Positions 1 through 9,132 are shown, counted from the first letter of the stretch. The stretch: DNA of 64,000 nucleotides from Streptomyces sp. CBMA123 (GCF_014596465.1 NZ_MECK01000002.1:26432-90431), one strand, 5' to 3'. The notes: generated from the sequence alone by a model not told the origin. Numbers and translations: made by a program.

Positions 1-1
1 G

Positions 2-1924
2 AGCGCTCCCGGCCGCTGGCGGCGCCGGCTCCAGACGATCGCCGTGGTCAACGTGGTCATCGGGTTCTTCTTCATCCCGGCCGCGAAGGCGGACTCGATC
101 TTCTGCTACATCCCGATGGTGTGCGAGGCGAAGGCGGCCATCGACTTCGTCAAGGACCCACTGGGGTTCTTGCTCCAGAAGCTGACCGAGGCCAACATCT
201 GGTTCCTCCGGCAGATGCTGGACCTGATCCAGAACACGACGAAGATCGACCTCACGTCGGCCGGCTTCTTGCAGCAGTACGCGATCATCTTCGCGGCCAG
301 CAGCCTGCTCACCGTCGCGCTGTGGCTGATCGCCGTCGCCAAGCGGGCGGTCCGCGGGGTCGCGGTGACCACGGCGGTCTCCGAGGCGATCGGTTTCCTG
401 CTCCTCCAGTTCGTCGTCAACGCGATGACGCCCGGCGCACTTGCCCTGCTGATGAAGGCCATTGACGAAGTCACAGCCATCTTCCAGCCCTACGCGACAT
501 CGAACTTCAAGCCGTTCCTGGCGAACCTCCTCAAGGTGATGGCGGCCAACCCCACGGACGGCGTGGGGCAGCTGCTGGTGGTCAACCTCATCATGATGCT
601 CGGCGCGCTGCTGATGTGGATCGAGCTGCTGATCCGCGGCGCGGCCATCTACGTGGCCGTCGCGCTCGGCCCCATCGTGAACGCGGGCCTGGTCGACCGC
701 GACCTGTGGGGCAAGAGCAAGAAGTGGTTCGGCGGCATCTTCGCCATCGGCCTGAGTAAGCCGGTGCTCTTCGCGCTGCTCGGCCTCGGCGGAGCCGTCC
801 TCAGCGACACCTCCGGTGGCATGTCCGACGCGGTCTCCAAGACTCTGATCGGGGCACTGATCCTCCTGCTCGCCGTCTTCGCGAGCGCCACGCTCTACAG
901 GTGGGTGCCCGCGTTCGGCGACGAGATGGCCCAGCTCCACCACGACCGGAAGGCTGCCCAGTCCTCGGGGCCGGCCGCCGCGATCGACGGGCCCGGTCAG
1001 CACGCCAATCGGGCGATCAACACGCACATGCAGGACGCCTTGGTCGGCGGCGGCTCGAAGGCAGCGGGCGGCAAGGCCGCTGGAGCCAAGATGGGCGGCG
1101 GAACGGCAGCAGCCGGACCTGTCGCAGTTGGGGCGGCCGTGGCCAAGGCTGGCCTCGACATGGCGAAGAACAAGGCCGCCAGCTCCCCCGGCGCGCAGGG
1201 TGCCGACGCCGCCAACGGCGGACCTGGCTCCGACCAAGGCCAGCCCGAGAGCAGCAGCCACACCGGAGCACCGGGTGCTCCGGCCGCCCGCCCGGAGGGC
1301 ACCACCTCCGGCCCGGTCGTCGGCTCAACTCCGGACTGGTCCGCAGCCAACGATCACGCTGCCTCCGAGGCTCCGGCCACCGCCCGCCCGCAGGGCACCA
1401 CCTCCGGCCCGGTCGTCGGCTCAACTCCGGACTGGTCCGCAGCCAACGATCACGCTGCCTCCGGCGCTCCGGACGCTGCCCGTCCGGCTGGAGCAACCTC
1501 AGGCCCGGTCGTCAGCCCGGTGCCAGCACCGGCACCGGCCACGCCTGGCGGCAACGCTGCCTCCGGCACTCCGGCCACCGCCCGCCCGCAGGGCACGAGT
1601 TCTGCCCCGGTCGTCGGCTCGGCTCCTGCCCAGCCTTCGGCACCGCGGGCCCAGATGGCGCTGAACTGGGAGGAGTTCGCCGGCACCCCGTCTGCTCCGG
1701 TCACCGGACGGCCGCTTCCGCCACAGGCTCCGCCCCCGGCAGCGCCCGCCCCGGCATCAGTACTCCCGGCGGCACCGCCGCCCCGCCCGGCAGCGGCGCA
1801 CTCCTCCCCTTCTCCCTCACCGGGAACCACCCCGAGCCCCGGGCCCTCCGCCTCGCCCACGCCGCAGTCGCGGCCGACTGGCGGACAGGCACCTGGCCGG
1901 CCAGACCCCAGCAAGGACCGATGA
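2..1924 (+). CDS. VirB6/TrbL-like conjugal transfer membrane protein (5' end cut by window)
   Basis: The frame is open from the first bases of the window. A GTG at 44 is possible, but it falls inside an Arg-rich then hydrophobic stretch that looks like a signal sequence, so the true start is probably upstream. The first 300 residues hold several hydrophobic segments (about 60-80, 105-125, 180-205, 215-260, 275-290), followed by about 320 residues of Ala/Pro/Gly/Ser-rich low-complexity tail. A polytopic domain with a long disordered tail, leading an operon with an SCO6880-family protein and VirB4- and VirD4-like ATPases, suggests the inner-membrane channel subunit of a type IV secretion system. 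It ends 3 bases before the next gene. The role rests on topology and context, not on a diagnostic motif. Confidence 0.7.
   Translation, partial: SAPGRWRRRLQTIAVVNVVIGFFFIPAAKADSIFCYIPMVCEAKAAIDFVKDPLGFLLQKLTEANIWFLRQMLDLIQNTTKIDLTSAGFLQQYAIIFAASSLLTVALWLIAVAKRAVRGVAVTTAVSEAIGFLLLQFVVNAMTPGALALLMKAIDEVTAIFQPYATSNFKPFLANLLKVMAANPTDGVGQLLVVNLIMMLGALLMWIELLIRGAAIYVAVALGPIVNAGLVDRDLWGKSKKWFGGIFAIGLSKPVLFALLGLGGAVLSDTSGGMSDAVSKTLIGALILLLAVFASATLYRWVPAFGDEMAQLHHDRKAAQSSGPAAAIDGPGQHANRAINTHMQDALVGGGSKAAGGKAAGAKMGGGTAAAGPVAVGAAVAKAGLDMAKNKAASSPGAQGADAANGGPGSDQGQPESSSHTGAPGAPAARPEGTTSGPVVGSTPDWSAANDHAASEAPATARPQGTTSGPVVGSTPDWSAANDHAASGAPDAARPAGATSGPVVSPVPAPAPATPGGNAASGTPATARPQGTSSAPVVGSAPAQPSAPRAQMALNWEEFAGTPSAPVTGRPLPPQAPPPAAPAPASVLPAAPPPRPAAAHSSPSPSPGTTPSPGPSASPTPQSRPTGGQAPGRPDPSKDR
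1301..1492 (+). repeat. 96-bp tandem repeat inside the VirB6-like gene
   Basis: Two adjacent 96-bp units begin at 1301 and 1397. The first two thirds of each are nearly identical, encoding the TTSGPVVGSTPDWSAANDHA segment. Degenerate further copies (TSGPVVSPVP, SSAPVVGSAP) follow to about 1640. The unit is 32 codons, so copy-number change keeps the frame and only alters the length of the tail. Confidence 0.85.
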
Positions 1925-1927
1925 CCC

Positions 1928-3454
1928 GTGTCGACTCGTACGTATCAGTTCGGAAAGCACCGCCCCACCGGGCTGGTTGGCCGCCGTGACCTCGGCGAAC
2001 AGGTCGTCCTCGGCGCCGGTGCCGGGACCGGCCTCCTGCTCGGCCTCCTCTTCAACAAGGTGACGGCCGTCGCGGCGACGGGCCTCTTCGTGCCGATCCT
2101 GCTCGCCCTGGTCATCGTGTACGCCCCGTACCGGCCTAAGGGCACGTCCCAGCGGCGAACCCTCTACCGCTGGTGGCGGATCAACCGCTACCACCGCAAG
2201 GCACTTGGCCGTACCGGGGGCGTCTGGGTGTCCCCGGCCATCGAGGAGGGCGTACGGCGCGACGGCACGCCGCCGGATGCCGCCCTGGCGGAGCCCGAGG
2301 GCATCGCGGGCATGACCTGGGTTCCGGTCACGGTCCGCGGGCAGAAGGCCGTCGTCGTCCTCCAACCAGAGGCCGGCTGCGTCACAGCCGCGCTGGAGGT
2401 CGCCTCCCCCGGTCTCGGTGGCAAGGACGTACCGGAACAGATCGTCACGCTGGAGCGCTGGGGCGAGCTGCTGGACGCCTTCGGCAACGTCGAGGAGCAC
2501 CCGGTGAAGAGGGTTCAGGTCCTCGCCCGGCAGATGAAGTCCGACCCGTACGCACACCAGCGGTTCATCTCGCAGCGCGACGAGTCGGCAGCGACGGCCA
2601 ACGCCCCGCAGTGGCTCAAGGACTCGTACGACGTGCTGGCCAACGCGGTGTCGACCAGCGCCGAGGAGCACCGGTACTACATCACCATCCACGCGAAGTT
2701 CACCCGGGACTTGGCCGCCGAGGGCTCGGCCCGAGGATCAGGTGACGACGGTGTCGCCGCTGCGATGGCCGCATACCTCGACGAGCTGTGGTCCCGTGCG
2801 GAGGACGCCGACCTCTCGGTGGTCGCGCCTCTGGACGAGGGCCGACTGACGGCCTTCATCCGCAACTCGTACGACCCTGACCACGCCATCTGGGACACCG
2901 AAATCCAGCAGGCCCACGCCTTCCCCCGTAACGTCGACGTCCGCCACGGAGCGCACGTGGCCACCCGCGCCGCAGGCTCCACCACCAGCTGGTTCCACGC
3001 CACGGCCGCCGTGGTCTCCTGGCCCACCACGCCAGTCGGCCCCGACTTCCTGTCGCCCCTGCTGATCGGGATGCCTGACGTGATCCGAACCATCTCCATC
3101 ACGCAGCAGCTCGAACCGAACGACAAGGCCGTGGAGCGGATGCTCGCGGAGGACACGAACAACATGGCGGAGATGAACCGGGACCGCCAGCGCGGCAAGA
3201 ACATCGACCCCCGCGACCAGCTCGCCGCGAGTGCCACCGGCTCGCGCGGCATGGCCCTGGCCTCCTCGGGCGCGGCCGGTGCCGCTGTCGTCGGCTACAT
3301 CACCATCTCCGCCCGGAGCGCCGAAGAGCTGGAGCGCACCAAGCGGACGACCGCTTCCCGTGCCCGCAACGCTCACCTGCGGATCGAATGGCTCGACCTC
3401 GAACACGCCCGTGCCTTCGCCACAACCCTGCCCTTCGCCGGAGGCATCAAGTGA
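1928..3454 (+). CDS. SCO6880-family conjugation protein
   Basis: This 508-residue protein has an Arg-rich N-terminus, two hydrophobic segments at about 27-42 and 47-64, and then a long soluble domain. The architecture and sequence resemble the SCO6880 family that accompanies VirB4-like ATPases in actinobacterial conjugation clusters. It probably anchors to the inner face of the membrane and works with the ATPase that follows. The GTG at 1928 is 3 bases after the upstream stop. Its stop overlaps the next start (GTGA at 3451-3454), so translation is probably coupled. The exact biochemical role of this family is not established. Confidence 0.75.
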   Translation: MSTRTYQFGKHRPTGLVGRRDLGEQVVLGAGAGTGLLLGLLFNKVTAVAATGLFVPILLALVIVYAPYRPKGTSQRRTLYRWWRINRYHRKALGRTGGVWVSPAIEEGVRRDGTPPDAALAEPEGIAGMTWVPVTVRGQKAVVVLQPEAGCVTAALEVASPGLGGKDVPEQIVTLERWGELLDAFGNVEEHPVKRVQVLARQMKSDPYAHQRFISQRDESAATANAPQWLKDSYDVLANAVSTSAEEHRYYITIHAKFTRDLAAEGSARGSGDDGVAAAMAAYLDELWSRAEDADLSVVAPLDEGRLTAFIRNSYDPDHAIWDTEIQQAHAFPRNVDVRHGAHVATRAAGSTTSWFHATAAVVSWPTTPVGPDFLSPLLIGMPDVIRTISITQQLEPNDKAVERMLAEDTNNMAEMNRDRQRGKNIDPRDQLAASATGSRGMALASSGAAGAAVVGYITISARSAEELERTKRTTASRARNAHLRIEWLDLEHARAFATTLPFAGGIK

Positions 3455-4887
3455 CTGACCTGCTCGACCTCTCCCCGCTCTCCCCGATGTACGAGACAGT
3501 CCGTCGACCGCTCTACACGGAGACGACCACCAGTCAGGCCCTGTTCCTGCCAGTGGCGCCGCCGACCTTGGGCAGCGCGGGGGCAATCATCGGCCGCGAG
3601 CTCTATTCCGGGAAGGCGTTCATCTACTGCCCGTTCAGCGCGTTCGGCGACGGCCTGCCTGGCGGGAACATGATCGTGATGGGCGACACGGGGCGGGGGA
3701 AGTCCGCGTTCGCCAAGACCTACGCCGCCCGGCAGATCCGCCTCGGACGGCAAGTGGTCATCCTCGACACGAAGGAGCAGAAGGAGCGCGAGGAAGGCGA
3801 GTGGGCCGCTCTCGGCCGCTCGCTGACCGGCAAGTCCCCGGTGAAGTTCAGCCCCGGCGGCGGGCCGGGCGCCTCCTGCATCAACCCGATGGACCCTGCC
3901 ATCGCGGGCAAGCGGCAGGTCGAGCTGGTCCGGACGATCGTTGAACTCGGCCTCGGCAGGCCACTGGACGAGTTCGCTGGCTCCGCCTTGCGCATCGCGA
4001 TCCGGCGAGCCCACCAGCGGGCCGGTGACCTGGGTCGAATCCCGGTACTGGCCGACGTCGCCGCAGCGCTCCGGGCGCCGGAGGAATCCGACGCAACGGC
4101 CAAGCAGCGGACGCGAGACGAACTCCTCGGTGACGGCCTGGAAGCGTCCTACGTCCTCGACCGGCTCTGTGGGAGCGAGGACGACACGACCGGCGACCTG
4201 ACCGGGATGCTCGACGGACCCACCAGCCTCGGCGTGGACCTCAACGCCGACATGATCGTCTTCGACCTGACGAAGGTCCCGTCCGGCGGCGTCGCCATGA
4301 CCATCCTCGTCGCGGTGATCGCCGTGTTCCTCGAAGAGGTCTGGCTGCGACCGCTGTGCGAGTGCGGGGCGGAGCCGAGTCGTCACGAACGCGTGGTGGT
4401 CGACGCCGGCTCCGGTGCCTGGGAACTCGGGCCGAACCCCGAGTCGGGATGCCGCCGCTACACCCAGCGCAAGCGCATCCTCATCTGCGAAGAAGCGTGG
4501 CACATCCTCGGCGTCCCCCAACTCGCCGCCTTGCTGGAGAAGTTCTTGAAGTTCGCACGCGGCTACGGGCTGAGCTTCGTCGGTCTCGTCCACCACCTGT
4601 CCGACATCGACGACAGCCCGGAGACCCAAGCCGCGCTGAAAATGGCGGACACCATCGTGATCTACAGCCAGAAGAAGGCCGAAGCAGAAGCGACAGTGGC
4701 CCGACTGGGGTTGCCGTCCTGGACGGCCGACCACATCACTCGTCTGCGTCGCGGCATCGCGCTGTGGGTGGTCGGAGAGGTCATCTACCCCGCTGTCCAG
4801 CACCTCCTGGTCGAGGCCGAGCAGCACCTCTGCTTCTCCTCCGGCTCGATGACCGACTTCACCAGCACCGACCCGGACGCCGCGTGA
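3451..4887 (+). CDS. VirB4/TraC-like conjugation ATPase
   Basis: A 478-residue AAA-type ATPase. Walker A is GDTGRGKS at residues 78-85. A Walker B-like ILICEEAWH lies near residue 348, followed by a long helix and the segment SFVGLVHHLSDID typical of the VirB4/TraC/HerA fold. It should power substrate or pilus transfer at the inner face of the membrane. The start was set at the GTG overlapping the upstream stop. An in-frame start further upstream would lie wholly inside the preceding gene. At 478 residues it is shorter than classical VirB4 (about 800): the N-terminal domain appears to be supplied separately, perhaps by the SCO6880-family neighbour. Confidence 0.82.
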   Translation: MTDLLDLSPLSPMYETVRRPLYTETTTSQALFLPVAPPTLGSAGAIIGRELYSGKAFIYCPFSAFGDGLPGGNMIVMGDTGRGKSAFAKTYAARQIRLGRQVVILDTKEQKEREEGEWAALGRSLTGKSPVKFSPGGGPGASCINPMDPAIAGKRQVELVRTIVELGLGRPLDEFAGSALRIAIRRAHQRAGDLGRIPVLADVAAALRAPEESDATAKQRTRDELLGDGLEASYVLDRLCGSEDDTTGDLTGMLDGPTSLGVDLNADMIVFDLTKVPSGGVAMTILVAVIAVFLEEVWLRPLCECGAEPSRHERVVVDAGSGAWELGPNPESGCRRYTQRKRILICEEAWHILGVPQLAALLEKFLKFARGYGLSFVGLVHHLSDIDDSPETQAALKMADTIVIYSQKKAEAEATVARLGLPSWTADHITRLRRGIALWVVGEVIYPAVQHLLVEAEQHLCFSSGSMTDFTSTDPDAA

Positions 4888-5270
4888 ACACCCACCAGCA
4901 CCTCGCCGCCGTCGACCAGGTCCGCACAGATTCGGAACGCGCCTCCTCCATGACCAGCACCGCCGTCGAGACCACGCTCCTTGCCGACGAACGCGCAGTA
5001 CGGCAGGAGATCGACCAGTTGCACGCCGACGCGCTCGAACTCGCCCGGCGCACGAAGGCCCTCGCCACCGCTCTCGACCACGGCGACTACTCCGCGGCCG
5101 GTGGTCGCGTCCGTACCGCTGTCGCCCACATCTGGCGCGCGGCGGAAGACCTCCACAGTGCATTCCATACCGCTCCGCCGCGCTGTGCCGGACCCGATGC
5201 GGCGCTGTCCCGGCTCTGCGGCCGGCGCATGCGCTACCTCACCGCCCGTGCTACCCAGAGGGCCGCGTAG
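4884..5270 (+). CDS. Small helical protein of the transfer operon
   Basis: This 128-residue protein starts at a GTG overlapping the VirB4-like stop by 4 bases. It is rich in Ala, Arg, Glu and Leu and should be almost entirely helical. Residues 30-75 look like a coiled coil (RQEIDQLHADALELARRTKA). No membrane segment, signal or catalytic motif is visible and no family is recognised. Its place between two ATPase genes and the stop-start overlaps on both sides argue that it is a real accessory protein of the transfer machine. Confidence 0.7.
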   Translation: MNTHQHLAAVDQVRTDSERASSMTSTAVETTLLADERAVRQEIDQLHADALELARRTKALATALDHGDYSAAGGRVRTAVAHIWRAAEDLHSAFHTAPPRCAGPDAALSRLCGRRMRYLTARATQRAA

Positions 5271-5533
5271 TGAACTTCCTGCCGAACGGAATGTCCCTGG
5301 CCCTGTACGCCGTCGTCGCCGTGTGCGCGGTAGCCCTGGCCACCGTCTGGCTGGTGACGAACCGGGCCCGGCGTAACGCCGGGTTCGCCGACAAGGGACA
5401 GCTCAAGCGCCAGATGTCGGCAGCAGCAGTCCTCAAGGCCACAGAGATCCGTCCCTCCCTCACCCGCGGTGAGGAAAGCCCGAGTCACACGGCGGCGGTG
5501 AGCCTCGCGGAGAAATGTTCTGCCACCTCGTGA
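5270..5533 (+). CDS. Small single-pass membrane protein of the transfer operon
   Basis: An 87-residue protein starting at a GTG that shares one base with the upstream TAG. One hydrophobic segment (residues 8-28) is followed by a basic stretch, TNRARRNAGFADKGQLKRQ, which predicts an N-out, C-in single-pass protein. It sits 31 bases before the coupling-protein gene. The VirD4-like ATPase that follows has no obvious membrane segments, so this protein could be its separate membrane anchor. That role is inferred from position and topology only. Confidence 0.7.
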   Translation: MNFLPNGMSLALYAVVAVCAVALATVWLVTNRARRNAGFADKGQLKRQMSAAAVLKATEIRPSLTRGEESPSHTAAVSLAEKCSATS

Positions 5534-5564
5534 GTCGCCCTTCCCCTTCGTTCCGGAGCACTTC

Positions 5565-7007
5565 ATGCGCCACCACCTTGATCCACACGACTTCGGCTAC
5601 TCGCTGGGGACCTCGCAGCGCCCGAAAGGCATCGAGCTGTGGTCCCGCGCCGACAAGGCATGCAGGGTCATCGGTCCCATGGGCAGCGGGAAGACGACGC
5701 GCTTCTTCGCCCCGACCATCCGAAAGTGGGCTGGCCCAGTGCTCGCCACCTCGACCAAGCCGGACCTGGTCGAACTCACCCTTGACGCGCGACGACGCGA
5801 CGGGCGACCGGTCATGGTCTTCGACCCGCAGAGCATCGCCCCCTCTCTCCCGAGATTCCGGTGGACGCCGATCACGGGCGCCGCCGAGACGGAGGTCGCA
5901 ATGATGAGGGCCAAGGCGTTCATCGCCGGCTCCCGGACTCCCGGGGTCGCTGCGCAGTCCAGCGAGGGCGCCGCCTTCTACAAGGGCCAGGCCGCCAAGA
6001 TCTTCGCCGCGTACCTCCACGCCGCAGCTCTCGACGGTGCCAGCCTGGACTGGGTGCTCAAGTGGGCTCGGAAGCTGACCGACCCGGCGCCGATCGGCAT
6101 CCTCAACGCCCATCCCGGTGCCGGACCCGGGTGGGCGGACATGCTCCGTACCGCCACCTCGGGCGACAGCCGCACCGTCGGCAATACGGCCTCCACCCTC
6201 GACGCGGCCCTCGAACCCCTCATGCACCAGTCGGTGATCCGTGCTCTGCAAGGGGAAGGTGAAGTCCCCACCGACTTCACTGAGTTCCTTGACGCAGGGG
6301 GCACGATCTACCTGCTCGGCAAGGACTCGGAGGTGAACAGCGTCGCTCCTCTGACCACGGCGATCACGGAGGACTTGCTCGACGTCGCCGAGGTCCACGC
6401 CCTCGCGTCCCCGGCCGGGCGCCTCGACCCGGCCCTCCTCGCTGCTCTGGACGAGGCGCCGAACGTTGCGCCGATCCCCAGCCTTCGCCAACGCGTCGCA
6501 GACGGCCGGGGCCGAGGTATCACGGTGATCTACGGCCTCCAGGGCTGGGCTTCGGCCCGCGCCCGCTTCGGCGAGGACACGGCGAACGAGCTGGCGAGCT
6601 TCACCAACCACGTCGTCGTCTTCGGCGGAGCGAAGGACCCCGCCTTCCTCAAGGACATGTCCGACCTGTGCGGTCAGGTCGAACGGGAGCGCACCACGAA
6701 GACCACCAGCGGCGGGGACCGCGGCAGCCACTCGACCGCTACGCACATGGCTCTGGAGCCTGTCCTGCGCGGCGACGAGATCAGGTCGCTGCCCGAGGGC
6801 CACGCCCTGGTGCTCGCGGACAACCTCCCGCCGGTGATCACCCGCCTTGACGGGATGTGGACCTGGGACTCGTGGCCGGAGATCGAGGGGCACGTCCGCG
6901 AACTGCGTGCCGCGAACGAGGAAGAGCGACTTCGGCAGGCCAAGTCGAGGAAGCAGCAGGCCAAGGATCACGCCGCTGCCTGGGCTGTCCAGGGGGCTGC
7001 TGCATGA
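5565..7007 (+). CDS. VirD4/TraG-type coupling ATPase
   Basis: A 480-residue P-loop ATPase. Walker A is GPMGSGKT (residues 37-44), preceded by the GYSLG segment common in actinobacterial TraG proteins. Walker B is LLAALDEAPN near 290, followed by ADGRGRGITVIYGLQGWAS, the coupling-protein signature region. It would recruit the relaxosome and pump DNA into the type IV channel. It lacks the N-terminal transmembrane hairpin of classical VirD4; the single-pass protein just upstream may substitute. The ATG is 31 bases after the previous stop. Its 3' end overlaps the next start (ATGA). Confidence 0.88.
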   Translation: MRHHLDPHDFGYSLGTSQRPKGIELWSRADKACRVIGPMGSGKTTRFFAPTIRKWAGPVLATSTKPDLVELTLDARRRDGRPVMVFDPQSIAPSLPRFRWTPITGAAETEVAMMRAKAFIAGSRTPGVAAQSSEGAAFYKGQAAKIFAAYLHAAALDGASLDWVLKWARKLTDPAPIGILNAHPGAGPGWADMLRTATSGDSRTVGNTASTLDAALEPLMHQSVIRALQGEGEVPTDFTEFLDAGGTIYLLGKDSEVNSVAPLTTAITEDLLDVAEVHALASPAGRLDPALLAALDEAPNVAPIPSLRQRVADGRGRGITVIYGLQGWASARARFGEDTANELASFTNHVVVFGGAKDPAFLKDMSDLCGQVERERTTKTTSGGDRGSHSTATHMALEPVLRGDEIRSLPEGHALVLADNLPPVITRLDGMWTWDSWPEIEGHVRELRAANEEERLRQAKSRKQQAKDHAAAWAVQGAAA

Positions 7008-7513
7008 CGAACCCGCTCTCGCTGTTCAAGCCCTTCCCCGAGCCGCCCGCGCTGATCCTGGAGTACATCGCGGAGCGGAGCGCGGAGGAGTCCGTCGTCG
7101 ACGGCCCCACGCCGTGGGACCTGGGAGCCCTGCCGGCTGAACTGGCCAAGCCGATGCCCGCGTGGCTGAACTCGGTGTGCCGTTGGCTGAACCAGACCTA
7201 CGCCTGGCAGCCGCAGGACGTGATCCCACCCTGCTGGGAGAAGCACGAGGGTCTGGGGTACGAGATCGCGGCGCTGGCCTTCGCTCGGGGCGACGCCTAC
7301 GAAGACCCCGGCTCCACCGTCGTCTGGCACGAGCAGTACGACCGGTTCCTGACCCGGATGAACAAGGCCCTGGGCAAAGCAGGGGACGAGTGCCGAGTCG
7401 GGCGACACGAAGACCGTCCTTCGCGCTTCCAGCTCGCGGCATGGCTCGAAGAGGCTGCCGGTGATGCCAACCACCCGACACCGACGGCACCATCCGGAGG
7501 CACGGCGCGATGA
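7004..7513 (+). CDS. Conserved hypothetical protein of the transfer operon
   Basis: A 169-residue soluble acidic protein beginning at an ATG that overlaps the coupling-protein stop (ATGA). It has many tryptophans and a mixed helical pattern (PAWLNSVCRWLNQTYAWQPQ). There is no signal peptide, membrane segment or recognisable catalytic motif. Operon position suggests a cytoplasmic factor accompanying the coupling protein. I do not recognise the family. Confidence 0.65.
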   Translation: MTNPLSLFKPFPEPPALILEYIAERSAEESVVDGPTPWDLGALPAELAKPMPAWLNSVCRWLNQTYAWQPQDVIPPCWEKHEGLGYEIAALAFARGDAYEDPGSTVVWHEQYDRFLTRMNKALGKAGDECRVGRHEDRPSRFQLAAWLEEAAGDANHPTPTAPSGGTAR

Positions 7514-7947
7514 TGACCAACCCTGACATTGTCTTCGAGACGGACCCTCATCACGGCCTGATGGCACGAAACGGGTGGGAGAAGGAAGAGGCCCGAACCG
7601 TCCTACACGACCTCGGGTGGGAGTGGCAGGAAGAACTGCACGCTCTCGTCCCGCCGGCCGACACTCCGGACCTCGACGCCGGAGTTCAGGCGGTGGAGCA
7701 ACTACACCTGCACGGCTATCGGACGGGGTACGCGGTCGGGCCCTACGGCGCCATGCGGCTGACCCCGGACCGCGCCGAGCAGGTGTTCACGAAGGCCGCA
7801 GCTCGGGAAACCTCCGAACCCCGGGCAGAAACAACGGCCCATGCCATTCCCCGGGAGACGACGAAACGGCGGCATGCGGCATATAGCGAAGCGGCTATCC
7901 CAGTTGACGCAGCCCCGCCAGAAACGCTGGCCTCACCGTCGTTCTAG
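7510..7947 (+). CDS. Hypothetical protein, last gene of the transfer operon
   Basis: A 145-residue protein whose ATGATG start overlaps the preceding stop, so initiation could be at 7510 or 7513. The N-terminal 90 residues look folded (RNGWEKEEARTVLHDLGWEW), and the C-terminal 50 are low complexity. The repeated pattern of a hydrophobic pair, a short loop and DxxVQAVEQLHLHGYRTG hints at a small alpha/beta fold seen in plasmid-borne proteins of unknown function. No function can be assigned. An IS30 remnant begins about 100 bases downstream, so the operon may have been truncated here. Confidence 0.6.
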   Translation: MMTNPDIVFETDPHHGLMARNGWEKEEARTVLHDLGWEWQEELHALVPPADTPDLDAGVQAVEQLHLHGYRTGYAVGPYGAMRLTPDRAEQVFTKAAARETSEPRAETTAHAIPRETTKRRHAAYSEAAIPVDAAPPETLASPSF

Positions 7948-8067
7948 GCGTGGGCAACTCGCGGGGCCCCTCGATCCCCTGCTGAGCCGTCTCCGTTCGA
8001 GACGACGCCGACCCCTGCAACGGAGTTGGCGGTTTCTAGGGGTTGTTGCAACACGCGGTCGGCTTGA

Positions 8068-8205
8068 TCAGGCCGCGAGCAGTTTATGCAGGCGCTCGGC
8101 TGGGGTTTCCCAGTCGAGCGCTTTGCGTGGGCGACCGTTGAGTTCGGCGGCGGCCGTGATCAGGTGTTCAAAGCTGTGGACGGCCAGGTCGGTTCCCTTG
8201 GGGAA
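8068..8205 (-). pseudogene. IS30-family transposase, C-terminal fragment
   Basis: On the minus strand the last 45 codons of an ORF read [11 protein letters not shown], then [20 protein letters not shown], the C-terminal signature of IS30-family DDE transposases. Everything upstream of this segment is unrelated, so only the 3' end of the gene survives. Downstream, at 8038-8054, the sequence aggggttgttgcaacac resembles an IS30-type terminal inverted repeat. This is a dead remnant marking an old insertion or deletion at the edge of the transfer operon. The stretch 7948-8352 contains nothing else that looks coding. Confidence 0.75.
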
Positions 8206-8352
8206 GGCGGTGTACGCGACTTGAAGCGGTCCCCCGCCGACCACCGTCAGACGGCCTGGGGCTGCCGCGCGTTCGCACCCTTGACGGCCCATCACCCCTG
8301 CGGGAGGGTCGAAGCGCAAATAACTGCAACCGAGTTGGTAGGGGAGACGGTC

Positions 8353-8616
8353 ATGCCGCTAGATTTCGTAGGGATTGACCCGGAAACGGGCGAGGAGGGC
8401 TCGCCCACGGTGTGGGTGGACACCGACGCGCACGAGTTCGTGTTCCTGGGCCTGGACGCCGAGGAGGCCCTGGTGGCCAAGCTGGCGGGGACCGAGTGGG
8501 TGGCCGGGCACAAGACGGGAATCCCCGCCGGAGAGACTCCGATCCGGCTCCCGTTCCGCATGATCGAGATCATCCGAAAGGCGTGTGATGACGCAGAGCG
8601 TGCCGGACTTCAGTGA
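8353..8616 (+). CDS. Small hypothetical protein upstream of DUF6879
   Basis: An 87-residue acidic protein starting at an ATG with a GGGAG ribosome site at 8341-8346. The sequence predicts a small beta-rich fold ([20 protein letters not shown]). No family is recognised. It overlaps the DUF6879 gene by 29 bases and leads a three-gene set ending in a DUF5753 regulator, a combination common in Streptomyces. A regulatory or antitoxin-like partner role is possible but unproven. Confidence 0.65.
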   Translation: MPLDFVGIDPETGEEGSPTVWVDTDAHEFVFLGLDAEEALVAKLAGTEWVAGHKTGIPAGETPIRLPFRMIEIIRKACDDAERAGLQ

Positions 8617-9115
8617 GCTGCTGAAGAACACCCAGCACTCCGCATCCCACCTGGAGATGCGCGATGCCTACGGGGTCGCCAGCGAGGCGGCATCGTTCGA
8701 GGCGTTCCAGAAGGGCGTGTGGACCGAGGCCGAGGAAAAGGCCGGACGGAGCACCTGGCTCGGCCTCATCGCCGACGCCGTCAACCGCGGCGTGGTGCTG
8801 CGCCGGGCCCGCATCGTCTCCGAGCCGGTCACCCAGTACATCCGCTTCGAGCACGCCGGTACCCAGATGAACATCGACGCCGGGGAGCAGATCCGTTGGC
8901 TCCCCCGCCGCCGCGCCCTGGGTATTCCGCTGCCCGCCGCGGACTTCTGGCTCTTCGACGGCCGGCTCGTGCGCTTCAACATCTTCACGGGTGACGGAGA
9001 CTGGGCGGACCCGCGCGTCGAGACGCGCGAGGACCTCGCCACGGTGAAGCTCTGCGCCGACGCCTTCGAACAGGTCTGGGAGCGCGCCACACCGCACGAC
9101 CAGTACACCGTCTAG
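8588..9115 (+). CDS. DUF6879 family protein
   Basis: A 175-residue protein matching the DUF6879 pattern: an N-terminal F-x-E-x-L segment, a central LEMRDAYG, and a C-terminal block ADFWLFDGRLVRFNIFTGDG with PHDQYTV at the end. Such proteins are widespread next to DUF5753 helix-turn-helix regulators in Streptomyces; their biochemical role is unknown. The ATG at 8588 has AAAGG 7 bases upstream. A GTG one codon earlier is also possible. It is followed 17 bases later by the regulator gene. Confidence 0.78.
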   Translation: MTQSVPDFSELLKNTQHSASHLEMRDAYGVASEAASFEAFQKGVWTEAEEKAGRSTWLGLIADAVNRGVVLRRARIVSEPVTQYIRFEHAGTQMNIDAGEQIRWLPRRRALGIPLPAADFWLFDGRLVRFNIFTGDGDWADPRVETREDLATVKLCADAFEQVWERATPHDQYTV

Positions 9116-9132
9116 CCGCCACCGGACAGCTC

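Noticed and set aside
3373..5163. Long minus-strand frame (596 codons) opposite the VirB4-like gene
   Set aside because: Arg/Gly-rich shadow of the real plus-strand gene. It lacks motifs, and the opposing frames have Walker motifs and coupled starts.
8068..8319. Intact IS30 element
   Set aside because: Only the last about 45 codons match. No 5' transposase part or second terminal repeat was found.
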